Origin: Blastopirellula marina DSM 3645 | Lineage (GTDB): Bacteria; Planctomycetota; Planctomycetia; Pirellulales; Pirellulaceae | Length of the DNA stretch: 64,000 bases | NCBI RefSeq assembly: GCF_000153105.1 | Contig: NZ_CH672376.1 | Coordinates: forward strand, 3,823,739-3,887,738 | Direction of reading: 5' to 3' | Shown: positions 27,055 to 36,175 of the stretch, piece after piece | How positions within the stretch are numbered: the first letter of the stretch is position 1 | Layout: each line of letters begins with the position of its first letter | Notes under the pieces: generated by a model | What the model saw: the letters and a program-made list of their open reading frames with translations, nothing else | Told to the model about the DNA's origin: nothing | The model's database searches: none | Program-made: the position numbers and the translations under genes

Positions 27055-28242
27055 ATGAAAATCGAATCCACGACAGCTCCGATCGAAGCCGGTCCGCTCA
27101 GGGTCGGATTCAATGCAAACCTGCTGAGCGATCCCGCAATGCGGGGCTGGAATCGTTATGCCGTCAACCTGCTGGAACACTTACCTTCCGCAAACGTGCA
27201 ATTGGTTCTTTATTCGATGGAGCCGATCGCCGGACAGTTTCTCGCTCGGTTTCGAGACGATTCATGCGTTCAATCTGTCTCCAGGAAAATGAACTACACG
27301 AAGTGGGAACAATGGTGGCTGCCACGTCAGTTGCGCCGCGACGGCATCGAAGTATTTCATTCCCCTTATCACTTCGGAATTCCTTTCGCCACGAAGTGCC
27401 CCTGCGTGGTCACCCTTCATGACGCGATCGGCCAACAGCGCTGGCCCCAGTTTAACGGATGGCGACACGCGATGCAGATCGGCAATTGGGCGAATTATGG
27501 TTCGCACGTTGTCGCTCGGCGCAAGTCGACCAAGGTCATCACGGTCAGCCGCTTCTCCCAGTCCGAACTCGTGCGACGACTCAGCGTCGATGCGCAGCGG
27601 ATCTCCATCATTCCTGAAGCGGCGGATCCGATATTCGCGACATTTCCCGCGGAAGAAAAGATTCAAGAGACCGCCGCGCGCTTTCAACTTGCGAAGCCCT
27701 ATCTCTTCTACATTGGTGGATTTGAAGGACGCAAGAATCTCGACTTTCTTCTCAAAGCGTTTGCGGCTGCAAACCTGAAAGACGTCGTTTTAGCGCTTGC
27801 CGGTGGAGACGACGACAACCGCGATCGCTTACGTCGGCTTGCAGCGGAACTAGAGATTCTCGACAACGTTCGCTTCTTGGGCCGGGTCGACGATGACGAT
27901 TTGCCTTCCCTCTATCGTCATGCGATGGCGTTCGTCTATCCAAGCCTTGAGGAAGGCTTCGGCCTGCAGTTGTGCGAAGCGATGGCGATGGGATGTCCCA
28001 TTCTGGCTGCGAATGCGACCAGCTTGCCAGAAGTGTTGGGAGATGGCGGAGCCCTGTTTAACCCGACAAGCGTCGACGATTTGACCTCCCTGCTGCGGAA
28101 AATCGCCGAGGATCCCCTGCTCCGGCATTCACTATCCCAGTGTTCTTTGCATCGCGGCAAGCAGTTTTCCTGGCAAGAGACTGCACGGCTTACTCGCGTC
28201 GTCTATGAATCGATCGCTCCGCGAATGGGAGCCATAAGATGA
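27055..28242 (+). CDS. Glycosyltransferase family 4
   Basis: ATG 27055 gives 395 residues and follows the sulfotransferase by 44 bp. The protein has VGFNANLLSDPAMRGWNRYAVNL as the N-terminal loop (quoted in part of a longer conserved run), VITVSRFSQSELVRR, then IGGFEGRKNLDFLLKAFA in the donor domain and EGFGLQLCE as EX7E motif. This resembles the mannosyltransferase-like branch of GT4 (VTLHDAI, SRFS...L). Its stop overlaps the flippase start (ATGA). It should add a late sugar to the repeat unit before flipping. The mannose assignment is a guess from family resemblance. Confidence 0.9.
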   Translation: MKIESTTAPIEAGPLRVGFNANLLSDPAMRGWNRYAVNLLEHLPSANVQLVLYSMEPIAGQFLARFRDDSCVQSVSRKMNYTKWEQWWLPRQLRRDGIEVFHSPYHFGIPFATKCPCVVTLHDAIGQQRWPQFNGWRHAMQIGNWANYGSHVVARRKSTKVITVSRFSQSELVRRLSVDAQRISIIPEAADPIFATFPAEEKIQETAARFQLAKPYLFYIGGFEGRKNLDFLLKAFAAANLKDVVLALAGGDDDNRDRLRRLAAELEILDNVRFLGRVDDDDLPSLYRHAMAFVYPSLEEGFGLQLCEAMAMGCPILAANATSLPEVLGDGGALFNPTSVDDLTSLLRKIAEDPLLRHSLSQCSLHRGKQFSWQETARLTRVVYESIAPRMGAIR

Positions 28243-29774
28243 GTCGCACGCAGCGATCGATATGGACGTTACTTTCGAGCGTCTTTACTAGCGGCACGAC
28301 GATGCTAACCGGACTGGTCGCAGTTCCGCTATTGCTACGCTATTTGGGAGACGAGCAATTCGGAGCGTTTCGCGCAATTACAGATTGGCATGCGCTGCTG
28401 GGTCTGGTCGAACTGGGGCTCGCACAGGCCCTGCGCGCCGTCTTCGCCGAGGCAGTCGCCGGGGAGGCCGAGTTTCGGGCACAGGAAGTCTTCGCATATG
28501 GGAAAAAAATTTACATTCGCTTGGCCGGAGTTCTAGCCATTGCGACGCTATTGTTGGCCGGAGCGATTCCTTGGCTAGTACCCGTTTCGCAAAAATATGC
28601 GTTGGAATTGCAGATTGGGGTGCTCTGCTTGCTCCCGATAAGCGCCGTTTTTCCGTTCAGTCTTTATTTGTACGCGACAGATGCGCGACAACGCGGCTAT
28701 TGGGTCAATCTTGGACTGACGGTTCAATCATTGTTGATCATGGGATTCTCACTTCTTTTCGCCGTTTGGGGTGGAGGAATCATCGGTCAATGTATCGCCT
28801 ATTCGATCGGTCATATGTTCCTTCCTATCGTTGCGCGGTTTTCGTTACGGCAAACGGAAGGAGGGAATTCGACGCCCGACACTTTGCGACCAGTGGCCCT
28901 GGAGTCCGTTCGCAACAAGCTAAACAAATTGAACTACGCAGCAATCTTGATGCAAGTCACCGGGAAAGTTGGGCTAGAGACCGACAAGATTCTTGTGGCG
29001 TTCCTCCTCGGCGCCTCCTCCATCGTCCCCTTCTTTGCGACGCAACGGCTTATCCAGTTGGCCCAAAATCAAGTATTGATGCTGGGGAGTTCAAGCTGGG
29101 CGGCGCTAGCGGAACTGCATCATCGGGGCGAAAGCAAAAAATTCAACGAACGATTGATCGAGTTGACGAGTTATACGGCGGTTATCGCATTAGCGTTTTG
29201 CATCTCGACAGGTATCTTCGCACAACGATTCGTTAAACTTTGGGTGGGCGAGGATCTATTTGGCGGTTGGCTTCTAGTGATTGCCGCGATGATCGTCGGC
29301 TACGTTCATCCGGTCATCGCTCAATGGAAGTGGGCGTTTGGCGCGACCGCCAAATCGCCGCTGCTTGTACGGTTAAATCTCTATTGGGCGGCTGTCAACA
29401 TCGTCGTGAGCGTCGTCGCTACCTATCTATGGGGACTGGCTGGCCCGTTGATCGGAACAGCCCTCAGCACGACGCTCCTATTGTTCTGTTGTCTGCCATA
29501 CATGCTGGAGCGCGAGTTCGGTATGTCGAAAAACGCAGCTTTCGCCGCAGCGTTAAAACCGTTGCTACTGGGCGTACCCTATGCGGCGATCGTTTGGTGG
29601 TTGTCGCAGTATCGGCAAAATCCTGGTTGGTTCGAACTGGCGATCTGGATGTCCGCCACGGCCGGAGTTTATCTGATCGCCTGTTGGTTTCTGATCTGGG
29701 ACGCCGAGATTCGTGCCATCTCGAGACGTCGCGTTGGATCGCTCCTTCGCCTACCGCAAAAAAATCCGGCATAG
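28239..29774 (+). CDS. Wzx-like oligosaccharide flippase
   Basis: A 511-residue membrane protein with about 12-14 hydrophobic segments in the pattern of the polysaccharide transporter (PST/MOP) superfamily. The first segments (LSSVFTSGTTMLTGLVAVPLLL and the GDEQFGAFRAITDW loop) are typical of Wzx and RfbX proteins. A middle cluster, GKVGLETDKILVAFLLG, matches the usual charged residues after segment 6. It would flip undecaprenyl-PP-linked repeat units to the periplasm for the Wzy-like protein at 22472. It overlaps the preceding glycosyltransferase by ATGA and is followed by a 38-bp gap. Confidence 0.88.
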   Translation: MSRTQRSIWTLLSSVFTSGTTMLTGLVAVPLLLRYLGDEQFGAFRAITDWHALLGLVELGLAQALRAVFAEAVAGEAEFRAQEVFAYGKKIYIRLAGVLAIATLLLAGAIPWLVPVSQKYALELQIGVLCLLPISAVFPFSLYLYATDARQRGYWVNLGLTVQSLLIMGFSLLFAVWGGGIIGQCIAYSIGHMFLPIVARFSLRQTEGGNSTPDTLRPVALESVRNKLNKLNYAAILMQVTGKVGLETDKILVAFLLGASSIVPFFATQRLIQLAQNQVLMLGSSSWAALAELHHRGESKKFNERLIELTSYTAVIALAFCISTGIFAQRFVKLWVGEDLFGGWLLVIAAMIVGYVHPVIAQWKWAFGATAKSPLLVRLNLYWAAVNIVVSVVATYLWGLAGPLIGTALSTTLLLFCCLPYMLEREFGMSKNAAFAAALKPLLLGVPYAAIVWWLSQYRQNPGWFELAIWMSATAGVYLIACWFLIWDAEIRAISRRRVGSLLRLPQKNPA

Positions 29775-29812
29775 CGGATCACCGCCACACGCGCTCTCAC
29801 CGGCAAGAAAAC

Positions 29813-30793
29813 ATGAATCCCGCAACCGACTCTCAACTCCTGACCTCAAGCGTTTTAATTCCGACCTTCGGTCGACCAGCGTCGCTGCGGAACTGCTTGG
29901 AATCACTAACCCGACAATTGCACCGGCCGGACCAGGTTTTGGTGGTTTGGCAGGCGGACGACGTGGAATCGCGCAATGTCGTCCGCGAATTCCAGAATTC
30001 GGACCGGCTATCGGTTCAAGATCTTCATCTGGAGCAACCCGGCATTGTTCCCGCCGAAAATCTTGCCCTGCAAAATGCGAATGGAGAGATCATCGTGCTG
30101 ATTGATGACGACGCAGTCGCAACCCCGGATTGGCTCGCGCGGCATTTGCAGTTTTACCAAGATCCGTCGGTCGGCGCAGTGGGAGGCCCGGCCGACAATT
30201 TTTCTTCTGCAGGTCCATTTCCCAAGCGAGCCGTCGAACCGGTTGGACGCATTCATTGGACCGGCAAGATCTCGGGAAACATGTACGATCAGATTGACCA
30301 GTGGAGGTTGCGACCGCCGGAAGACGTCGATCATCTCGTCGGCTACAACTTCAGTCTGCGGAGAAATGCGTTCGACAAGTTTGACGAAAACCTGCGGCGC
30401 TATTGGCAATTGTTCGAGTTGGACGCCTGCCTGCAGGTTCGTTCTCGCGGCTATCGAGTTGTGTTCGACTATGCCAATGTCGTGGACCATTATCCCACGA
30501 ACACGGCCTATAGCGGCGGACGAGAAGGGGATCTGCAAGTAAAAGTTTTAAATGGCCTGTTCAATCGAGGATACATTTTTTCCAAGCATTTTTCAGCTCG
30601 TCATCGAAAGCTCGCTTATTGCTACCAGATCTTCGTGGGAAACCTCAGCGGTCCCGGCGTCTTAGCTTCCTGCTTAGCGACCTGGCGATTTGGCAATTAT
30701 TTTCGCGAGATGCGACTCCTCCGGGATTCCATCGTCGCCTTTCAAGAGGGTTGGACTTTAGGGAGCAGAAGCCGCTCGACGCCCCACCGGTGA
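29813..30793 (+). CDS. Glycosyltransferase family 2
   Basis: ATG 29813 is the start, giving 326 residues; a longer frame from 29240 runs antiparallel to no gene but through the flippase and is rejected. SVLIPTFGRPASLRNCLESL and QADDVESRN are the N-terminal GT-A nucleotide-binding region, VLIDDDAVATPDW carries the DxD-type metal site, and LVGYNFSLRRNAF lies in the acceptor region. It is the only GT2 in the locus; such enzymes are inverting, so the polymer probably contains at least one beta-type link among those made by retaining GT4 enzymes. The C-terminal part has a weakly hydrophobic stretch but no clear membrane span. Confidence 0.88.
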   Translation: MNPATDSQLLTSSVLIPTFGRPASLRNCLESLTRQLHRPDQVLVVWQADDVESRNVVREFQNSDRLSVQDLHLEQPGIVPAENLALQNANGEIIVLIDDDAVATPDWLARHLQFYQDPSVGAVGGPADNFSSAGPFPKRAVEPVGRIHWTGKISGNMYDQIDQWRLRPPEDVDHLVGYNFSLRRNAFDKFDENLRRYWQLFELDACLQVRSRGYRVVFDYANVVDHYPTNTAYSGGREGDLQVKVLNGLFNRGYIFSKHFSARHRKLAYCYQIFVGNLSGPGVLASCLATWRFGNYFREMRLLRDSIVAFQEGWTLGSRSRSTPHR

Positions 30794-30879
30794 CTAGACG
30801 ACGAAATGCCATCGGATACCGATTCCATGGAATGCGAACGCCTTCCCTTGCACCGCGACCACTTCAGAACCTTCTACTT

Positions 30880-32037
30880 ATGTCAAGACTAAAAGTACTT
30901 TCCATTGGCCACTCCTATTGCGTGGCGATGAACCGAGGAATTCTGCGAAAAATCGCGGAGGATCCAGAATTGGACATAACCGTCGGTGGGCCCGCCTTTT
31001 TTCATGGCGACCTTCGTCCGATTGAATTCGAACCGGAACCGACGGGATCCAAGCTCAAAACTATTCCAATCTCGACGCGACTTTCCCGGTATATTCACCT
31101 CTTCTGGTACCATGGCGGACAATTACGGCGGCTGGTCCGCAGTTCCGAATTCGACGTCATTCACGCATGGGAAGAGCCGTACATTTACGCCGGATATCAA
31201 GTGTCGAAAAGCTGTCGCGACCTGCCGTCACGCTATTGCTTTCGCACTGCCCAAAGTATGAACAAACGCTATCCTCCTCCCTTCAATTGGTTCGAGAAGT
31301 CGGTCCTACGGCACGCCAGCGGATGGATCGCAGGTGCGAGCCTGGTACACGAGCAAATGTTGAATCGGGGTTACTCGGCGCCCGCCGGCACGATTTTGAA
31401 TCTGGCCGTCGACACTTCCACATTCCGGCCGTTAACGGCAGAACAAAAAAGCCAAGTGCAACAATCGCTGGGTCTGCAGGGGCCGGTTATTGGATTCAAT
31501 GGGCGATTGGAAACAGATAAGGGAGTGGAGATCCTGTTGGCGGCGTTGGAAAAAATCAAACATCGCTCCTGGTCCTGTTTCTTCATGGGAAGCGGTCGAC
31601 TGGAAGTCAGGATTCGACAATGGGCGCAATCGCACGGTTTAAAAGACCGGATCGCCATCAAATTGATTCCACATTCCGAGGTCCCCTCGTACCAGGGCGC
31701 AATGGATATCATGGTCGCTCCCAGCCAAACGATGCCCAATTGGAAGGAGCAATTCGGCCGCATGCTGATCGAAGCGTTCGCCGCGGGCGTTCCCGTCATC
31801 GCGAGCGACAGCGGAGAAATTCCATTCACGGTCGGCGATGCCGGAATCATCGTCCCCGAAAGAGACGTCAACCAGTACGCCCAGGCGATCGAATGTCTAC
31901 TGGACGATGATCAGAAAAGAAATTCGCTGATCGGAAAGGGACTGCAGCGCGCCGAGCATTTCAGCGTCGATCAAACGGCCGAGCGCTACAAGCGGTTCTA
32001 CCGTGAGTTGGCGAGCCGCGAAAAGGATCGATCGTGA
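30880..32037 (+). CDS. Glycosyltransferase family 4
   Basis: The start is uncertain between ATG 30880 (used here because the conserved LKVLSIGHSYCVAMNRGIL begins at once) and an ATG at 30832. The product is 385 residues. It has an N-terminal GT-B domain with HAWEEPYIYAGYQVSK, a donor domain beginning GFNGRLETDKGVEILLAAL, and EQFGRMLIE as EX7E motif, then SDSGEIPFTVGDAGIIVPE. It is a GT4 retaining enzyme. The stop overlaps the next gene start by GTGA. It is part of the second half of the EPS locus. Confidence 0.87.
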   Translation: MSRLKVLSIGHSYCVAMNRGILRKIAEDPELDITVGGPAFFHGDLRPIEFEPEPTGSKLKTIPISTRLSRYIHLFWYHGGQLRRLVRSSEFDVIHAWEEPYIYAGYQVSKSCRDLPSRYCFRTAQSMNKRYPPPFNWFEKSVLRHASGWIAGASLVHEQMLNRGYSAPAGTILNLAVDTSTFRPLTAEQKSQVQQSLGLQGPVIGFNGRLETDKGVEILLAALEKIKHRSWSCFFMGSGRLEVRIRQWAQSHGLKDRIAIKLIPHSEVPSYQGAMDIMVAPSQTMPNWKEQFGRMLIEAFAAGVPVIASDSGEIPFTVGDAGIIVPERDVNQYAQAIECLLDDDQKRNSLIGKGLQRAEHFSVDQTAERYKRFYRELASREKDRS

Positions 32038-33215
32038 CCAGTCGCCATTCGACAAGTTCGATGGGCGCAACTCCGAGCCTGGATGAATCGCCGGTCGCCC
32101 GCAAAAGCCTCGGCATCCTCTGCGATTTTCGGGAAGAGAACTGGCCGAGCATGGATCTGGCGGCGGAAATGCTGCACCAGGAAATCGGCAAACGGAACGA
32201 TCGGTCTTGGGCAGGCGAATTAATCCTTCCCAACTATCGCCGACGGTTTACGTGGACCAAGCGTTTGATCGGCGAGAAGCATGCAGGGAATCTCGATCGG
32301 CTCTACAATCGAATGCGGGCATATCCGCAGCACTTGGCGTCGCTTCGCCCACACTCATTTTATCACTTATGCGATCACAGCTACGCCCACTTGTTACATC
32401 GCCTCCCTGCCGGCAAAGTCGGCGCGTTTTGTCATGACTTAGATACATTCCGCTGCCTACTAGAGCCGGAACGAGATCCGCGTCCACGCTGGTATCGTCA
32501 CATGACGCGGTCAATCCTTGACGGGCTGCGCAAAGCGGCAATTGTCTTTCATCCGACCGTTCAGACCGGCAGAGAAATTTTGCAGTACGGCTTGGTTTCG
32601 CCGGAGAAGCTCGTCTTGGCGCCCAATGGAGTCGCGAGCGAGTTTACTTCCGTCGACAGATTGGATGACTCCGAACTCTTGCAAGGCGAGTCCCCATTTC
32701 TGCTGAATGTCGGCACTTCCATTCCGAGGAAGCGAATCGACGTTCTGCTGCGCGTGTTTTCTCAGACGCGGACCTTTTGGCCGCAATTACGCTTGGTTCA
32801 AATTGGCGGCCAATGGACAACCACACAACAGACGCTGCTTGATGAACTTGAAATCCGTCCTCACGTGACCCAACTCCGCGGCCTTTCTCGAAATCAATTG
32901 GCCGCGTACTATCGCGATGCGGCAGTCGTCGTGCAGCCAACCGAGGCGGAAGGCTTCGGCCTCCCGATCGTCGAGGCACTTGCATGCGGCGCCTTGGTCG
33001 TCGCCAGCGATATTCCCGTGCTGCGTGAAGTCGGCGGCGAGGCGGTCATATTCGCCTCGGTCGGAAACGTTAATGCATGGAAGCACGCCCTCGTAAATGT
33101 TAAAAGTGGAAGGCATCCGAGCAGTTTCGCGCGGCTTTCCCAAGCGGCGAAGTTCGCATGGCGATCTCAGGCAGAGACGATTCTCGCAGCGTATGATCGA
33201 CTCGCAGGCGTTTAG
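32034..33215 (+). CDS. Glycosyltransferase family 4, last gene of the EPS locus
   Basis: GTG 32034 overlaps the previous stop (GTGA); 393 residues. The N-terminal domain has CDFREENWPSMDLAAEML, then GAFCHDLDTFR, VFHPTVQTGREI and APNGVASEF at the hinge; the donor domain has LNVGTSIPRKRIDVLL and EGFGLPIVE as EX7E motif followed by ALACGALVVASDIPVLREV. It resembles the same mannosyltransferase-like GT4 branch as the gene at 27055. It is the last plus-strand gene of the EPS run and faces the convergent gene at 33274 across 58 bp, where no clear terminator hairpin was seen. Confidence 0.88.
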   Translation: MTSRHSTSSMGATPSLDESPVARKSLGILCDFREENWPSMDLAAEMLHQEIGKRNDRSWAGELILPNYRRRFTWTKRLIGEKHAGNLDRLYNRMRAYPQHLASLRPHSFYHLCDHSYAHLLHRLPAGKVGAFCHDLDTFRCLLEPERDPRPRWYRHMTRSILDGLRKAAIVFHPTVQTGREILQYGLVSPEKLVLAPNGVASEFTSVDRLDDSELLQGESPFLLNVGTSIPRKRIDVLLRVFSQTRTFWPQLRLVQIGGQWTTTQQTLLDELEIRPHVTQLRGLSRNQLAAYYRDAAVVVQPTEAEGFGLPIVEALACGALVVASDIPVLREVGGEAVIFASVGNVNAWKHALVNVKSGRHPSSFARLSQAAKFAWRSQAETILAAYDRLAGV

Positions 33216-33273
33216 TAATCTGCGCGATTCCCCCCCTTCAATGCGATTACGATGCAAAGTTTCCCTCCCCTAT

Positions 33274-33669
33274 CTATTGCACGCCGAAATAACCAGTTCC
33301 TCGCGAGTAGCCGCCAAAATACCCACCGTAGTTTTGAAACATAGCGCGATGTCCTGTCGGGTTGAGCAGCGAGTTCTCCGCTTGATCTATCTCCTGCTGC
33401 TGACGATTCACCTCGCTACGGAGCTGAGTGATACGCTGAGCCTGACTAGTATAAGCGCTGCGAATCTGATTTTCGGGGCGGATGATGCGGTAATAGCTAA
33501 GTGCAGGGTCAAAACTTCGATTTCCCAACAGCAGATAAGGACTGGTCGTCGGCAGCCGGTTCGGTTGCAGCCGTGGCGGTTGCATTACATCCTGAGCGAA
33601 CGAGACGTCCATGCACGCGAACGTCAAAAGGGTCGCTACGAAAGCGAGAATAGAGGTGCGACGATTCAT
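33274..33669 (-). CDS. Small secreted protein, unknown function, beside Wza-like gene
   Basis: A 131-residue protein with a signal peptide (MNRRTSILAFVATLLTFACMDVSFAQ, quoted in parts of the first 26 residues: LAFVATLLTFACMDVSFA). The mature part has a Pro-rich start, a coiled-coil-like segment (AQRITQLRSEVNRQQQEIDQ) and a Gly/Tyr-rich tail (GGYFGGYSRG). No family is recognised. It is third in a minus-strand run with another small secreted protein and the Wza-like lipoprotein, so it may be a periplasmic or outer-membrane accessory of EPS export. The tail composition resembles sticky or disordered surface segments. Confidence 0.7.
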   Translation of the reverse strand: MNRRTSILAFVATLLTFACMDVSFAQDVMQPPRLQPNRLPTTSPYLLLGNRSFDPALSYYRIIRPENQIRSAYTSQAQRITQLRSEVNRQQQEIDQAENSLLNPTGHRAMFQNYGGYFGGYSRGTGYFGVQ

Positions 33670-33724
33670 GATCGGGGTTCCTTTTCATTTCAACGAAGGA
33701 AAATGTCGGGTTCGACCAATTGCG

Positions 33725-34144
33725 TTACTGCGCTAACGGGGTATCGACGATCTCAATTTCAACCGCGTCGCCAGGGACCGGCGGCGCGAAGGTCGTCTCA
33801 AACGGACGCCATTGCGGCTCAAAATATCCATACCCATTTCCGCCAACCGGCGGAGCGATGGGATGCGCGAAGCAGTGCTTCGGCCATCGGAATATGAAGT
33901 GAGTCGCATCCTTGGCGACGCGAAGCAAATAGTTCGTGTCGTGCGGATGGTGTGCATAGTTCTCCGTTGATGCGCACGCGATGTAATCCGTATCGCAAGA
34001 CATCAGAGGAGGAGGAGCGACCGTAAGTTCTGAAACAAACGATCGATACCCTTCTCCACTTCCGGCCGTGTTTTGCGCTTTGCCATGAGATGCAGTGAAC
34101 AATAGCAGTGCGAAGCCGAACGTCGCTACAAATGAGTTTCTCAT
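33725..34144 (-). CDS. Small secreted protein, unknown function, beside Wza-like gene
   Basis: ATG 34144 is chosen because it opens a clear signal peptide (FVATFGFALLLFTASHGKAQ), giving 139 residues; a longer frame would overlap the Wza-like gene. The mature protein has two Cys in SCDTDYIACAS, several His (YAHHPHD) and Pro-rich segments (APPVGGN, FAPPVPGD). No known domain was seen. It lies 13 bp behind the Wza-like gene and 55 bp ahead of the other small secreted gene, suggesting one transcript. The His/Cys cluster could bind metal, but this is only a possibility. Confidence 0.7.
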   Translation of the reverse strand: MRNSFVATFGFALLLFTASHGKAQNTAGSGEGYRSFVSELTVAPPPLMSCDTDYIACASTENYAHHPHDTNYLLRVAKDATHFIFRWPKHCFAHPIAPPVGGNGYGYFEPQWRPFETTFAPPVPGDAVEIEIVDTPLAQ

Positions 34145-34157
34145 TGGCGGTAGAATC

Positions 34158-35294
34158 CTAGAAACCAAAATTATTATTGTTTGCGTTAGGATTGTCGATT
34201 TGCTGAACTGTTCTCGTACCCAGCAATACGACACCCAAGACTCGTTCGACTGGCGAAATCAGTTTCGCTAAAGCGTTATCGATGGAGATCATCCGGTCCG
34301 CTTCGACATAGATGCGGTCCCCCGGCAATATTTGATAATTTGTCGTCGTAATCCCTTCAGCGACAATCTCGCTCCAATTAACGTCCAGAACCTGGGCGCA
34401 AGAACTCCCCGCCGGCGCCGGTCTTACCACCCAAATATCGCGAGACGACACTTCGGATAGCCCTTGAACCTGGGCGATCGCGTCAAGTACTGTCTCACTG
34501 CCGGTGCACGGCAACCGAACAACCCGTTCGCCATAGCCGCCGCCATCCATGACGACGTAAAAAGTCTTGCTGTTATAAGAAAGAACGTCGACATATAACT
34601 CAGGCTGGTAAATGTACTGCGCTAGATGGGTTTCCAAGAGACTCTTGATTTCGTCCAATGTCATCCCGGCGACGTAGACGCTGCCGTACACGCCGAGCGC
34701 AAGGGTTCCGTCTGGTCGAACCAAGTGTTCCCCGCTAATCGCCTGTTTTCCTGCGACATCGGGCAAGATCAGCGATACTTGAGGCGCTCGCAGGCCAAAT
34801 CGATCTTTCAACACTTGCAGCACCAACTGCTGCGCTTCTTCAACCGTTTTACCAGCAACAGGATAGGCTCCGTAGTACGGGCCGAGATCGATCGAGCCGT
34901 TCGCTCCCACAAGATAGATTGCGTTGATGGTCTTAAACGCCTGCTCGAATTCGACGGCCGCCTGGTATTCAAGCGGGCTCGTCTCTTGCTCGACGTCCGG
35001 CTCCAATGGCAAGCCTCTGGCGATCTGCACCAAGACCTGATCTCCAGCGCGCAGCGTGCTGAACGGTGGTCGAATATTATTGACCGCTTCAACTAGAAGA
35101 ATGTCCGGCGCAGCGACGCGGTACTCGGGGTGGGTCGTCATTTCGAGTTCCCTCGGCACATCCAGCAATGGGTCCGATGGATGCGAATGATGGGAAAATG
35201 ACGTGCAACCAGCAAAAAACGCTAGCGATACTGCTACCAGAATCCAGTTACCAGTCGGTTTTGAGAGTCTGGTCGTCGGAGGCGTGGTTTCCAT
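34158..35294 (-). CDS. Wza-like polysaccharide export lipoprotein
   Basis: ATG 35294 gives 378 residues with a lipoprotein signal (VSLAFFAGC, Cys near 29). A poly-export (PES) domain follows: LRAGDQVLVQI, then IYLVGANGSIDLGPYYGAYPVA and AGKTVEEAQQLV. Next come an SLBB-like repeat GEHLVRPDGTLALGVYGSV at about 190-210, and a second with YVVMDGGGYGERVV and ETVLDAIAQVQGL. This is the outer-membrane or periplasmic channel partner of the Wzc-like protein at 12993. The gene lies on the opposite strand to the main EPS locus, at the head of a run with two small secreted genes. The tail is Asn-rich (NPNANNNNFGF). Confidence 0.9.
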   Translation of the reverse strand: METTPPTTRLSKPTGNWILVAVSLAFFAGCTSFSHHSHPSDPLLDVPRELEMTTHPEYRVAAPDILLVEAVNNIRPPFSTLRAGDQVLVQIARGLPLEPDVEQETSPLEYQAAVEFEQAFKTINAIYLVGANGSIDLGPYYGAYPVAGKTVEEAQQLVLQVLKDRFGLRAPQVSLILPDVAGKQAISGEHLVRPDGTLALGVYGSVYVAGMTLDEIKSLLETHLAQYIYQPELYVDVLSYNSKTFYVVMDGGGYGERVVRLPCTGSETVLDAIAQVQGLSEVSSRDIWVVRPAPAGSSCAQVLDVNWSEIVAEGITTTNYQILPGDRIYVEADRMISIDNALAKLISPVERVLGVVLLGTRTVQQIDNPNANNNNFGF

Positions 35295-35499
35295 AGTCCG
35301 GTGTCGAGGCTGGCCAGCGTTTGTGCTAGAGATGGCATCCTTTTGATCGGCAATGCCCACACAATCTCTTTAATCGGAATCGTCTGCATGCCCCCTAAAA
35401 TCCATATTCTTTCCGCAATCGCCACATCCTTACTGGCGCGTTCCCCGAAAGCCCTCCGACGTCCATCGCCCAAAGAGTTGACGATCTACGATCGAATAA

Positions 35500-36096
35500 T
35501 CAGTGAGGTCGCTGCCAAATTCCGGCTGACTTGACGCCATTGCTGCTATGATCAACCAGTTCCCAATCTTCCGGAATCGTTAGGTGGGCCCAATCTGGCC
35601 AGCGCTGCAGATCGTCGATAATTAAGAAGCCCCCCGGTGCAATCTTTACCGCCGCTCGTCGAGCACAGATGGTGCGATAGTGCCCGTCAACCAGAACGAC
35701 GTCGAGGGACTCAGCAGGAAACGAGTCAAGAATTCCTACGTAGTCGGGAACCGGGTCGTAATCAGGCTGTTCGGCAACTTCCAGCGGATGATTGAGCGGC
35801 GTCAGACGCAGATCAACGTTCGACTTTCGCGCCAAACGCAATTGTTCGCCAACGTGTCGATACCAATCGGCGTCATATTCAATGCTGACGACCGTTTCGG
35901 CTAGTTGAGAGAACCAATGAGTGGAACGACCGCAACCAAACTCTAGCACCGTCATGGAGTCATGAATGTGCTTTTCGCAAAAAGCAATCGTCCCAGGACA
36001 TAGCCAAGGGGCGTTCGGGTTACGCCGCTGCCAAATGAGATAGCGAATACGTTGCCCGGCTTGCCAGGGATGACGTACCCAATACGTTAGATTCAT
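35500..36096 (-). CDS. Class I SAM-dependent methyltransferase
   Basis: ATG 36096 is taken as start, giving 198 residues; upstream in-frame codons overlap the PEP-CTERM gene. The protein has VLEFGCGRSTHWFSQLA, the SAM-binding glycine loop, VSIEYDADW with the acidic residue for the ribose, and LDVVLVDGHYR further on; GGFLIIDDLQRW follows. This matches small-molecule methyltransferases near polysaccharide loci. Its substrate is unknown; EPS sugar is possible since it sits behind the Wza-like gene, 205 bp upstream of it on the same strand. The PEP-CTERM gene is 79 bp upstream. Confidence 0.82.
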   Translation of the reverse strand: MNLTYWVRHPWQAGQRIRYLIWQRRNPNAPWLCPGTIAFCEKHIHDSMTVLEFGCGRSTHWFSQLAETVVSIEYDADWYRHVGEQLRLARKSNVDLRLTPLNHPLEVAEQPDYDPVPDYVGILDSFPAESLDVVLVDGHYRTICARRAAVKIAPGGFLIIDDLQRWPDWAHLTIPEDWELVDHSSNGVKSAGIWQRPH

Positions 36097-36175
36097 CCTC
36101 ACCCCGGCGCGCCTTCTTGGACGTATTATCAACTCTGATGTCGACTCGTCCCAATCCCAAAAACTGCTATGCCGC

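Noticed and set aside
29240-29812. N-terminal extension of the family 2 glycosyltransferase
   Set aside because: It overlaps the flippase gene for over 500 bp and has Arg-rich shadow composition; the conserved region begins after ATG 29813.
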